Shown here in pieces: positions 51,657 to 59,839 of a stretch of 64,000 bases of DNA (the first letter of the stretch is position 1; each line of letters opens with the position of its first letter). The position numbers and the translations under genes were made by a program. The stretch lies in the NCBI RefSeq assembly GCF_001641335.1, contig NZ_LVEM01000004.1:560074-624073 (forward strand), given 5' to 3'. The notes beneath the pieces are model-generated. The model did no database searches, was not told where the DNA came from, and was given only the letters and a program-made list of their open reading frames with translations. This DNA comes from Bradyrhizobium stylosanthis. GTDB lineage: Bacteria > Pseudomonadota > Alphaproteobacteria > Rhizobiales > Xanthobacteraceae.

Positions 51657-52260
51657 GACGGTGAGTGGCTGGGTGCAGACATGCCTTCGCGGCCTCGCGG
51701 CGCAATTCGCCCGAGCTTTGCCTGGTCACTCCACCCTCTTGAGCTAAGAGGGCGCAGGGAAGGCCGGGTGCTGACCTCGCACCCGCGGTCCGCTGCGCAA
51801 AAGGCACGCGCAGGAAGAACCGCACAGCAGCATACAGGTGGTGCCAATCACTCGGCCTTCCCTGCGCGATGGTCGGACGGCTTATGCCGTGCTCTCCCGG
51901 GAGCCGAATTCCTTCTGGCCTCCCTCGCTCTCACGAAATTCACCGGCGCCGCGCCAGTTGACGCGATCGCCGCCTCCGCAAGAGCTTGGCCGTAGCAACG
52001 ACGGCCAGGACCACACGGTTTTGCCGTACGCGCGGTCCGCCATGTTCGCCGCAGTTTTTCCAGCCCTGTCGACAAGGCCGGAAACCTGCAGACGAGACGA
52101 ACCTGTCAGCGCCGTTCGTCTGCGCGATGCCGAGGCCTCACGGAGAGCAATCCGCCCTGCCCTCAGGCCTTCGCGCCCGACGCTGCCGCGTCCACCGCAA
52201 GCCCGGCTCGCGACAATGACGACCACATGATCGCCCCTCAAGAATGAGCCGGGATGGGCG
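51657..52260 (+). ncRNA. Structured non-coding element (candidate RNA or conserved repeat)
   Basis: About 600 bp without a credible gene but dense in hairpins: CCCTCTT-GAGCT-AAGAGGG (51734-51752); a long-range 15-bp perfect pair GCGCAGGGAAGGCCG (51752-51766) with CGGCCTTCCCTGCGC (51853-51867); inside it CGGGTGC-TGACCTC-GCACCCG (about 51765-51786) and CTGCGC...GCGCAG; and later ACGG-TTTTG-CCGT (52015-52027). I recall similar DNA recurring in Bradyrhizobium genomes, often mis-called as proteins containing SLRDGRTAYAVLS; unverified. Strand uncertain. Confidence 0.45.
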
Positions 52261-52340
52261 ACACGTACGCCATTTCCGAATTTCGGTAAAGTGGAATATT
52301 TTTGCACGATGGGATTGACCGGAGGCGATACAGCCCAGTC

Positions 52341-52419
52341 CGTAGCCCGGATGAGCGCAGCGACATCCGGGAGCTTTGCGAGCGACGTCCGGGGTATCGC
52401 TGCGCTCACCCAGGCTACG
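52341..52419. repeat. Palindromic repeat, CGTAGCC-GGATGAGCGCAGCG type
   Basis: Arms CGTAGCCCGGATGAGCGCAG and the imperfect complement ending CAGGCTACG. The end of the hydrolase gene lies 7 nt further. Confidence 0.75.
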
Positions 52420-52425
52420 AGAGCA

Positions 52426-53382
52426 TCACCCCTTCCGCACCGCCGTCCCATCCGCCATCGTCGTCACACCCTTCCGCTCCACGATCATGCCATAGGCCTG
52501 CGGCTGGCGGTGGACGTCGAAATTGAACGTCGTGCGCTTGTAGGAATTGCAGAGATCGAGATCGCAGCGGGCAAGCGCGATCTCGTCGCCCTTGGTCGTG
52601 CAGCGCGCGATGATCTCGCCCGAGGGCGCGATGATGCAGCTGCCGCCGATGTGGTCGACGCCCTCCTCGACGCCGGCCTTGGCCACGCCCACCACGAAGG
52701 TGCCGTTCTGATAGGCGCCGGACTGCATCACCAGATGATTGTGGAACAGCGAGAGATCGTCGTGCTCCGGTGCCGGCGGATTGTGCACCGGCGTGTTGTA
52801 GCCGATCATCACCATCTCGACGCCCTGCAAGCCCATCACGCGGTAGGTCTCGCTCCAGCGGCGGTCGTTGCAGATCGCCATTCCCATCACGCCGCCGAAG
52901 GCCTCGACCACGCCGAAGCCGCTGCCGGGTTCGAAATAGCGCTTCTCCAGGTGCTGGAATTCGCGCCACGGTTCATGCTCGGCATGGCCGGGCAGATGGA
53001 CCTTGCGGTACTTCGCGACGATCGCGCCGCTCTTGTCGACGAGAATGGAGGTATTGTAGCGCCTGACGATACCGGCCTCGACCGTCAGCTCGGCATAGCC
53101 GAGGTAAAATCCGATGCCGAGCTCGCGGCCGAGTTCGAACAGCGCGCGCGTCTCCGGCCCCGGCATCTCGCGCTCGAAAAAGCGGTCGATCTCGGCCTGA
53201 TCCTCGAAATACCAGCGCGGAAAAAAGGTGGTGAGCGCAAGCTCGGGATAGACGATCAGGTCGCAACCGTTGGCCGCGGCCTGCCGCATTAGTGCCATCA
53301 GGCGCGCCACGACCTCGGTCCTGCTCTCACGCCTCGCAACCGGGCCAAGCTGGCCGGCCGCGACGTTCACAAATCTCGCCAC
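52426..53382 (-). CDS. N-carbamoyl-D-amino-acid hydrolase (nitrilase superfamily)
   Basis: 318 residues. Start is GTG 53382 with AAAGGAAAG upstream. Carbon-nitrogen hydrolase triad E47 (VYPELALTTF), K127 (KYRKVHLPG) and C171 (MGMAICNDRRW), with positions almost identical to known D-carbamoylases. YNTPVHNPPAPEHD and NRTV/NGTFVVGVAKAG also fit. It hydrolyses N-carbamoyl-D-amino acids to the D-amino acid, CO2 and ammonia, the last step of hydantoin utilisation. No hydantoinase is adjacent. Confidence 0.88.
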   Translation of the reverse strand: MARFVNVAAGQLGPVARRESRTEVVARLMALMRQAAANGCDLIVYPELALTTFFPRWYFEDQAEIDRFFEREMPGPETRALFELGRELGIGFYLGYAELTVEAGIVRRYNTSILVDKSGAIVAKYRKVHLPGHAEHEPWREFQHLEKRYFEPGSGFGVVEAFGGVMGMAICNDRRWSETYRVMGLQGVEMVMIGYNTPVHNPPAPEHDDLSLFHNHLVMQSGAYQNGTFVVGVAKAGVEEGVDHIGGSCIIAPSGEIIARCTTKGDEIALARCDLDLCNSYKRTTFNFDVHRQPQAYGMIVERKGVTTMADGTAVRKG

Positions 53383-53632
53383 GCGTCTTTCCTTTGCTCT
53401 TCCGGCCTTCGCTCTTCAGGACCTGCGCTACCCGCGCCGCCGCGACCGCGCACATGCAGATTCCGCGCCGACGAGGCCCACCGCGCAACCGAGAGCCGGC
53501 CTGCACACGCCGTCCAGGAACTTTCGTTGCCAATCTGCAACGGTTCCCCACTGTCTGAAGCCGGACAAGAGAAACTCCCATTGCGGCCATGAACCGCTCT
53601 CACAACGCCGTGAGACTATCAGGGGAATAACG

Positions 53633-53857
53633 ATGCGCGCACAACGCGTTTGGAAAGTGAATGGGGCCGCCAGCATCGGGCAGCTCCAGTCCAGGCTGGA
53701 CGATCTGAACAAGCGTCTCAGCCAACTCGAAAATCAGCACCCGTCCAGCTGGAGGCTCGAAGAGCTCAGATCGAGCGCGATCAACCTCTCGCGCGAGATC
53801 GACGACATCCGCTGCGCCGAGGCGACGGCCGCGTTGAGCGAATTGCTGCGGAAGTAG
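53633..53857 (+). CDS. Small coiled-coil protein
   Basis: 74 residues from ATG 53633 with CAGGGGAA upstream. A nearly continuous coiled coil: IGQLQSRLDDLNKRLSQLEN, WRLEELRSSAINLSREIDDI. Soluble. Convergent with nothing, monocistronic, ended by the repeat at 53879. Function unknown. Confidence 0.72.
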   Translation: MRAQRVWKVNGAASIGQLQSRLDDLNKRLSQLENQHPSSWRLEELRSSAINLSREIDDIRCAEATAALSELLRK

Positions 53858-53878
53858 CCTGACCCAGGCGAATCAGCG

Positions 53879-53967
53879 CGTAGGATGGGTAGAGCGAAGC
53901 GAAACCCATCGGCCTCTCGCAAGAGCACGAAGCTGAGGGGTTTCGCAAGGGCTCTACCCATCCTACG
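53879..53967. repeat. Palindromic repeat, GTAGGATGGGTAGAGC type
   Basis: Arms CGTAGGATGGGTAGAGC (53879-53895) and GCTCTACCCATCCTACG (53951-53967). Same family as 51508-51593. Confidence 0.85.
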
Positions 53968-53994
53968 AGGATAGCGATTCCGCGATTGGCGCAA

Positions 53995-54019
53995 GGAACC
54001 AACGGCGCGGACGGCCATT
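53995..54019 (+). promoter_or_regulatory. Candidate EcfG-type promoter
   Basis: GGAAC (53995-53999), 16 nt, CATT (54016-54019), 26 nt before ATG 54045. GGAAC-N18-TT form. Confidence 0.5.
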
Positions 54020-54044
54020 TCCATGCTGAGCATGGAGCAAGATC

Positions 54045-54158
54045 ATGACCAGGCACCTGACGCGAGCCCATCTCGCGCGCGGCGTGGCCGGCGCGGTATC
54101 CACGCTGGTCCTGTGCGCGACCGCAGCCTTCACGATCGCGCGCCACTTCGCGCTGTGA
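54045..54158 (+). CDS. Small single-span membrane peptide
   Basis: 37 residues from ATG 54045 with TGGAGCAA upstream. Basic N-terminus (MTRHLTRAHLARG) then one hydrophobic helix (VAGAVSTLVLCATAAFTIA). Twelve nt before the next gene, so bicistronic. An EcfG-type element precedes it. Function unknown. Confidence 0.65.
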   Translation: MTRHLTRAHLARGVAGAVSTLVLCATAAFTIARHFAL

Positions 54159-54170
54159 GGGGATGATCAC

Positions 54171-54497
54171 ATGACGTCCGACCCCGAGGAATCGGTCAGG
54201 CTGCAGGGCTTTGGCGAGATGACGTTGCGCACGGCGATCGCGACGCTGATGGCGCTGGCGCCGCGCGAACGATCGGAGGCCGCCGTCTTCCGCGTGCGCG
54301 ACGGCGTGCGGCTGGCGCAAAGCGAGATCGCCGAGCTCGCCTCGAGTTGGGACATTCCGCCGACGCCTGAAGTCAGGTCGCCAAGGCTGGTTCCGGAGCA
54401 GCACTGGACCGACATCGTGCGCGGCATGGTGCGCGAGGCACCGCTGCCGTCGCTGATGGTGGCGTTCCTGGTCGGCGTGCTGGTGGCGCGGCGGTAA
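54171..54497 (+). CDS. Small tail-anchored membrane protein
   Basis: 108 residues from ATG 54171 with AGGGGAT 7 nt upstream. A soluble helical region (residues 1-85) ends in a hydrophobic C-terminal segment PSLMVAFLVGVLVARR, like the anchor of ElaB/YqjD (DUF883) ribosome-associated stress proteins, though the soluble part does not clearly match. Second gene of the mini-operon. Confidence 0.7.
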   Translation: MTSDPEESVRLQGFGEMTLRTAIATLMALAPRERSEAAVFRVRDGVRLAQSEIAELASSWDIPPTPEVRSPRLVPEQHWTDIVRGMVREAPLPSLMVAFLVGVLVARR

Positions 54498-54541
54498 CTC
54501 CGACCCGGCGCACAGCGCCGGGCCATGGTACCGGCCCGCCG

Positions 54542-57500
54542 TTACGAGAACATGAAGTAGTCGCTGTGAAGGTTGGCGACCGTGGATCCCTTGATCAAGA
54601 TCGTATCGTGGCTGTCCAGCGTGATCAGCACATCCGTACCCTGCTGGGCCATGTGAAGATCGTTGAAGCTCGCGGCTAGCGAGGTGCTGATCGCGATCTT
54701 GTCCGTGCCGGCGGAGGTATCGGTGTTGAAGCTGTAGATCGTGTCGTTGCCGCCCTGATAGGTCACCGTGCCGCCGTTGGTGGTGCGGAAGTAGAAGGTG
54801 TCGTTGCCCGTACCGCCGTCAAGCTTCAGATTGTCCGCATAGGCATAGACCTCGTGGGCCCCGCTTGTGTGCGTATATTCGCGCATCGTCAGATTACCGC
54901 TGACATCCATTGTGTCGGTGCGGACATCGCCGGTCCCATCCTGGCTGTAATAGTCGACGGCACGGGAGCCGTCGGCCTTGACCAGCGTGTGGTTGAGGAT
55001 CGCCCCGGTGCTGGAATAGTTGGAGATGTCCTTGCTGCCGTCCGTGTTGTGCTTCTCGAGGTAGTCGTAGCTGCCGTCGGCATGGAGCCGCTCGATGAGC
55101 GTCACGTTCCCGCCGGCATCGTAGGCCTGGTGGGTCGAGGTGTAGGACTGGCCGGTGATTTGATAGACATAGGCGTCAGTCGCGCCGTCCTTGTGGACGA
55201 TATTGTCCTTGGTCAGCACGCCGCCCGTATAGGTCTTGTTCTCCGCGCTGCCGTCCACATTGGCCGTGTACTCGGTCAGCTTGTTGCCCGTCCCCGTGTC
55301 ATAGGTCGTCGTCGTGGTGCCGGTCGAGATGACCGAGACCTCCGTGCTCAATTTTCCGCCGCTGTTGTAGTAGTCGTAGAGCTTGGAGCCGTCCGAATTG
55401 TACACCGCCTTGTAGTCGTAGCTGCCGTCGGCATGGAAGCGTTCGATCAGCGTGACGTTGCCGCTGGCGTCGCTGGTCTGATGCGTCGAGGTGTAGGACT
55501 GGCCGGTGATCTGGTAGACATAGGCGTCTGACGAGCCGTCCTTGTGAAGGACGTTGTCCTTCGTCAGCACGCCGCCGGTGTAGGTCTTGTTTTCCGCGCT
55601 GCCGTCCGCATAGGCAATGTAGTCCGTGACCTTGTAGCCGGTCGCGGTGTCGTAGGTCGTCGTCGTGGTGCTGGCCGACGTGACGGTCACCTCGGAGCTG
55701 TGGAGCCCCGCGCTCGTGTAGTAGTCGTAAACCTTGGAGCCGTCGGCATTGTAGGCCACCTTGTACTGATAGCTGCCGTCGGCGTGGAAACGCTCGATCA
55801 GCGTCACATTGCCGCTGGCATCGCCCACCTGATGCGTCGACGTGTAGGACTGGCCGGTGATGTTGTAGATGTAGACTTCAGCCGAGCCGTCCTTGTGGAG
55901 GACGTTGTCCTTCATCAGCACGCCGTTGGTATAGACCTTGTTGTCGGCGCCGCCCCCGACATAGGCCGTGTAGACCACGAGCTTGTTGCCCGTCGCCGTG
56001 TCATAGGTCGTCGTCGCGGTGGCGGTCGAGGTGACCACCACCTCGGAGCTGCGAACGCCTGCACTGGTGTAGTAGTCGTAGACCTTCGAGCCGTCAGCGT
56101 TGTAGGTCACCTTGTACTGGTAGCTGCCGTCGGCGTGGAATCGCTCGATCAGCGTCACCTTGCCGCTCGCGTCGCTCACCTGGTGGGTCGTCGTGTAGGA
56201 CTGGCCAGCGATGTTGTAGATGTAGACCTCGGACGAGCCGTCCTTGTTGCGGACGTTGTCCTTCATCAGCACGCCGTTGGTATAGACCTTATTGTCGGCG
56301 CTGCCGTCGACATTGGCCGTGTAGACGACGAGCTTGTTGCCGGTCGCCGTGTCATAGGTCGTCGTCGTGGTGCCGGTCGAAGTGGTGACCACCTGGTTGC
56401 TGTGAGCGCCCGCGCTCGTATAGTAATCGTAGACCTTCGAGCCGTCCGAATTGTAGGTCACCTTGTACTGGTAGCTGCCGTCGGCGTGGAAACGCTCGAT
56501 CAGCGTCACCTTGCCGCTGGCGTCGGTGACCTGATGGGTCGAGGTGTAGGACTGCCCGGTGATTTGATAGACATAGACTTCGGCCGAGCCGTCCTTGTGG
56601 AGGACGTTGTCCTTCGTCAGCACGCCGTTGGTGTAGACCTTGTTGTCGGCGCTGCCGTCCACGTTGGCCGTGTAGACGACGAGCTTGTTGCCCGTCGCGG
56701 TGTCATAGGTCGTCGTCGTGGTGGCGGTCGAGGTGATGATCACCTCGGAGCTCAGAACACCCGTGCTCGTGTAGTAGTCGTAGACCTTGGAACCGTCGCT
56801 GTTATAGGCAGCCTTGTATTGGTAGCTGCCGTCGGAATGGAAGCGCTCGATCAGCGTCACCTTGCCGCTGGCGTCGGTGACCTGATGGGTCGACGTGTAG
56901 GCCTGGCCGGCGATGTTGTAGACATAGACCTCGGACGAGCCGTCCGTGTGAAGGACGTTGTCCTTCATCAGCACGCCGTTGGCATAGACCTTGTTGTCGG
57001 CGCTGCCGTCGGCATTGGCGGTATGGACCTGGAGCTTGTATCCGGTCGCGGCGTCATAGGTGGTCGTGACCGTGCTGGACGAGGTCAGGCTGACTTCCGA
57101 GGTCAGCGCACCGGCGCTGTTGTAATAGTCGTAAACCTTGGAACCGTCGGCGTTGTATGTCGCCTTGTACTGATAGCTGCCATCGGCGTGGAAGCGCTCG
57201 ATCACCGTGACATTGCCGCTCGCGTCGTAGGCCGTGTGCTGCGACGTGTAGGCCTCGCCGGTGATGCCGTAGTGGTAATAGTCGAGCTGCCCGTCGGCCA
57301 TCGTGATGCTTTTCGAGACCAGAGCGCCGCTGCTGTCGTAGCCCCAAACGGTGGTCTCGGTCAGGGTACCCGCGGCATCGAAATCCTGCTCCTTGGTCCA
57401 GCCGACGCCGCTCCAGGTGACGGAGAAGGAAAAGCCGCCGTCGATCTTCGACAGCAGGCTGCCATAATGGGCGATGGCATATTGCATGGTCTCGGTCGAC

Positions 57501-58864
57501 GAGACGGCCAGAACATGCGAGTCGCTCAATGTCACCTTTTCCAGCCCGCTGGTATTCACCAGGGTGTCCATCTGCGCGACGAACTGGGCCGACGTCATCG
57601 TGAGCTCGCTGTCGACCGTCGTCGGGGCTTCGCCCACGGCCGACGACGCGCGAACCTCGATCACCAGCGGATGATCGCTGAGGCCGACCTGGATCGAGCT
57701 CGTGTTGTAATAGGTCGCAATCGGATCCGTACCCTGCAGCGGGTCATAGACGTAGACGACGCCTTCCACCTGCCCGAACTGGATGGTCACGGACGTTACC
57801 GGCGTGACGATCTCGGTCTGGCTCGCGCTGTCCCAGACGCGCGTATCGGCCCAAACGACGAGGTCGCTGACGCTGCCCGACTTGTTCATCACCATCGTAT
57901 GGGTGTTGCTGGGCGCGTTGGAAAGCGTGTAGCTCAGATCCGTGCCGGTATGGGCGGTGCCGTTGTCGCCGTGGCCGAGGATGGTCGTCAGATTGTGAAG
58001 AGCGACAGCGGCTTCCTTCGGCGTGCCATCGGTGTTGAAGAGACCGAAATGGGCTTCCTTGTCGCCGCGGGTCGCCGACGACGGCGAGTCGAACAGCTCG
58101 TAGATATACGTGGCGGATGACCCATTCTCATACGCCAGCAGCAGGTTGGAGAGCACCAGCTTCGCCTGCGCATCCTCGTTCGCGCCGATGCCGGTGGTGC
58201 TCGTCAACGTCGTATAGCCGGTTTCCGTCACGATGACCGGATCGTTCGTCGAGATTTCTTCCGCCAGACGGAGGTCGTCCTCGATCTGGGCGTCGGCGAG
58301 CGCGCCGGTCTGCACGTAGACGTGGGCGTTCGCCGCGTCCGAATAGGCGCTCATGTCGCCGACCTGGGCGTTCGTCGCATCGGTCTGGTAGCCGATGCTG
58401 AAATTGACGACGGTGACGTCGCTGAGCGTAGCGTTGCCCTTCACGGCCGTGTAGAGCGCCTGCTGGAATGCCGCGGCGCCTTCGAGCGAGGTCAGCCCGT
58501 TATAGGAGAAGTCGTTGAGATTGGCTTCGTTGATGCCTTCGATCGACAGCAGCATGCCCGGGTGCTCCGCCTTGAACTCGGCAAGAGCGGCGACATAGGC
58601 GGCCAGCCCGGCGCTGCCCGTCTCCGGCAGCGTGTAGGCCACGCGAAAATCGAAGGAGACACCCGCATTGGCAAGCGCGTCGATGACAGCGTTTGCGTGC
58701 CCCATTGCGTTGTAGGAGTCGCGGACGTGACTGATGCCCAGATAGTTCAGGCTGTTGATGATCAGACTGGAGTTTGTGTAGGCGTCCGTGTAGGCGCCCG
58801 CATTGGTGTTGATACCGAGAGAATTCAGAAAGCTCGATGCAGTGGTAACCGTCTCGTTCGACAT
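54542..58864 (-). CDS. Large secreted glycosidase-like protein with 117-aa repeats and RTX-like C-terminus
   Basis: 1440 residues from ATG 58864 (GGGGGCG upstream), with no N-terminal signal peptide. Residues 1-300 look like a clan GH-A TIM barrel: SLNYLGISHVRDSY, EGINEANL (candidate acid/base E113) and VIVTETGYTT (candidate nucleophile E214). A linker domain (about 320-500) is followed by seven 117-residue repeats (each with IERFHADGSYQYK, YNADGSKVYDYYTSAG, DNKVYTNGVLMKDNV). The C-terminus (LDGGTGNDTFYF, YQGGNDTIYSFN) resembles an RTX/type I secretion end. Likely exported by a T1SS encoded elsewhere. Polysaccharide substrate unknown. Confidence 0.8.
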   Translation of the reverse strand: MSNETVTTASSFLNSLGINTNAGAYTDAYTNSSLIINSLNYLGISHVRDSYNAMGHANAVIDALANAGVSFDFRVAYTLPETGSAGLAAYVAALAEFKAEHPGMLLSIEGINEANLNDFSYNGLTSLEGAAAFQQALYTAVKGNATLSDVTVVNFSIGYQTDATNAQVGDMSAYSDAANAHVYVQTGALADAQIEDDLRLAEEISTNDPVIVTETGYTTLTSTTGIGANEDAQAKLVLSNLLLAYENGSSATYIYELFDSPSSATRGDKEAHFGLFNTDGTPKEAAVALHNLTTILGHGDNGTAHTGTDLSYTLSNAPSNTHTMVMNKSGSVSDLVVWADTRVWDSASQTEIVTPVTSVTIQFGQVEGVVYVYDPLQGTDPIATYYNTSSIQVGLSDHPLVIEVRASSAVGEAPTTVDSELTMTSAQFVAQMDTLVNTSGLEKVTLSDSHVLAVSSTETMQYAIAHYGSLLSKIDGGFSFSVTWSGVGWTKEQDFDAAGTLTETTVWGYDSSGALVSKSITMADGQLDYYHYGITGEAYTSQHTAYDASGNVTVIERFHADGSYQYKATYNADGSKVYDYYNSAGALTSEVSLTSSSTVTTTYDAATGYKLQVHTANADGSADNKVYANGVLMKDNVLHTDGSSEVYVYNIAGQAYTSTHQVTDASGKVTLIERFHSDGSYQYKAAYNSDGSKVYDYYTSTGVLSSEVIITSTATTTTTYDTATGNKLVVYTANVDGSADNKVYTNGVLTKDNVLHKDGSAEVYVYQITGQSYTSTHQVTDASGKVTLIERFHADGSYQYKVTYNSDGSKVYDYYTSAGAHSNQVVTTSTGTTTTTYDTATGNKLVVYTANVDGSADNKVYTNGVLMKDNVRNKDGSSEVYIYNIAGQSYTTTHQVSDASGKVTLIERFHADGSYQYKVTYNADGSKVYDYYTSAGVRSSEVVVTSTATATTTYDTATGNKLVVYTAYVGGGADNKVYTNGVLMKDNVLHKDGSAEVYIYNITGQSYTSTHQVGDASGNVTLIERFHADGSYQYKVAYNADGSKVYDYYTSAGLHSSEVTVTSASTTTTTYDTATGYKVTDYIAYADGSAENKTYTGGVLTKDNVLHKDGSSDAYVYQITGQSYTSTHQTSDASGNVTLIERFHADGSYDYKAVYNSDGSKLYDYYNSGGKLSTEVSVISTGTTTTTYDTGTGNKLTEYTANVDGSAENKTYTGGVLTKDNIVHKDGATDAYVYQITGQSYTSTHQAYDAGGNVTLIERLHADGSYDYLEKHNTDGSKDISNYSSTGAILNHTLVKADGSRAVDYYSQDGTGDVRTDTMDVSGNLTMREYTHTSGAHEVYAYADNLKLDGGTGNDTFYFRTTNGGTVTYQGGNDTIYSFNTDTSAGTDKIAISTSLAASFNDLHMAQQGTDVLITLDSHDTILIKGSTVANLHSDYFMFS
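54960..57420 (-). repeat. Seven tandem 351-bp coding repeats
   Basis: A landmark in each unit (GCTGCCGTCGG-type) falls at 55070, 55421, 55772, 56123, 56474, 56825 and 57176, exactly 351 bp apart. Internal units are close to identical; the outer ones are divergent. Confidence 0.9.
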
Positions 58865-59694
58865 TTAGAACGCCCCCATTTCCATGGAGCGCAGACTGGC
58901 AGTCACTCCTAAAGAAAACCGACTTGAAGAAAGCTAAAATTGTCAGGCTATCGCCTAAATTTTCAGCTGTTCGCGCACATCTATGATGCTCCTTCATTCG
59001 AGTTCCGCGACGGAACAAAACTGTCACGATTCAGATTCGCTTCGCGCGCGAATCGACGCACCGCTGTGCCGATGCGACGGCACGCCGAATGCGCTGCTGC
59101 GCAAGCAGCCTGATCATTTCAGCGATGTAGGGAACCGATCTTGTCCGCCACCCCGTTGCTGACATCCATCGCATGTCACTTTGCGCAGAGAGTGATGATC
59201 CCGTGACGTCGAGATGTCTTTGCGCTGGCGATCGCGAGGCGCGATGGTCGTCGCGCGGCGTGAGCAATCGGAGATTGTAAACCTATACGTTTGCCTCAAT
59301 TCGCGCGAGGCGCGAAGTGAGATGATGACCTCACCTCGGATTGAGTGGATGGTTGATGGCAGGTGGACGAGGCCGGTTCCGGACGCAGCACTGGATGGTG
59401 ATCGCGCGCGGCAAGGTGCACGGGGCCGGCGCGGACGCTGGATGATGGTGTTGCGGATCGAAGTGCCGGCTGGCGCGGCGGTCGTCCTCTGACCTACCGC
59501 GGCAAGAGCGGAGGCGGCGACGCTGGCTCAACAGCCGCGCTGTCGGATCCGGCGCGGAGCCGTGCTTTCCGCAAATGCCGTCCTGCCCAGCCAAATCGGC
59601 CGTGGACCCGCCCCGAAAATCGTTGCAGAAAGGCGTCCCAAGGCCCTGGCGGCCGGTCCGCCAAGCCTTTGGAAAACGTCGACTTTTGGAAGAA
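58865..59694. other. Intergenic region without recognised gene
   Basis: 830 bp. The part near 58900-58990 is AT-richer than its surroundings and probably holds the promoter of the 1440-aa gene. A perfect GTTCCG-CGA-CGGAAC palindrome is at 59002-59016. Short open frames at 59214-59492 and on the minus strand lack ribosome sites and family features. Confidence 0.6.
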
Positions 59695-59771
59695 TGGTCG
59701 GAGTGGCAGGATTCGAACCTGCGACCCCTGCGTCCCGAACGCAGTGCTCTACCGGGCTGAGCCACACTCCG
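59695..59771 (-). tRNA. tRNA-Pro (anticodon CGG)
   Basis: 77 nt including encoded CCA. Acceptor CGGAGTG pairs CACTCCG, D-arm GCTCAGCCCGGTAGAGC, anticodon stem CTGCG/CGCAG with loop TTCGGGA (CGG), T-arm CAGGTTCGAATCCTG. Confidence 0.95.
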
Positions 59772-59839
59772 ACAAGAAGGCGGCTTATAGCGTCGGGTTT
59801 GGCGCACCGCAAGCGGCCGAGTTGAGGAATTTTGTCCCT

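Noticed and set aside
51838..52230. Protein-coding frames in the structured element
   Set aside because: No ribosome sites, stop-rich alternatives, and the sequence is explained by inverted repeats.
55544..58120. 858-residue plus-strand frame
   Set aside because: Antisense of the 351-bp repeats of the secreted protein; low-complexity Val/Gly/Arg composition.
59214..59492. 92-residue frame in the 58.9-59.7 kb gap
   Set aside because: Arg/Met-rich, no ribosome site, no recognisable fold; better left as intergenic.
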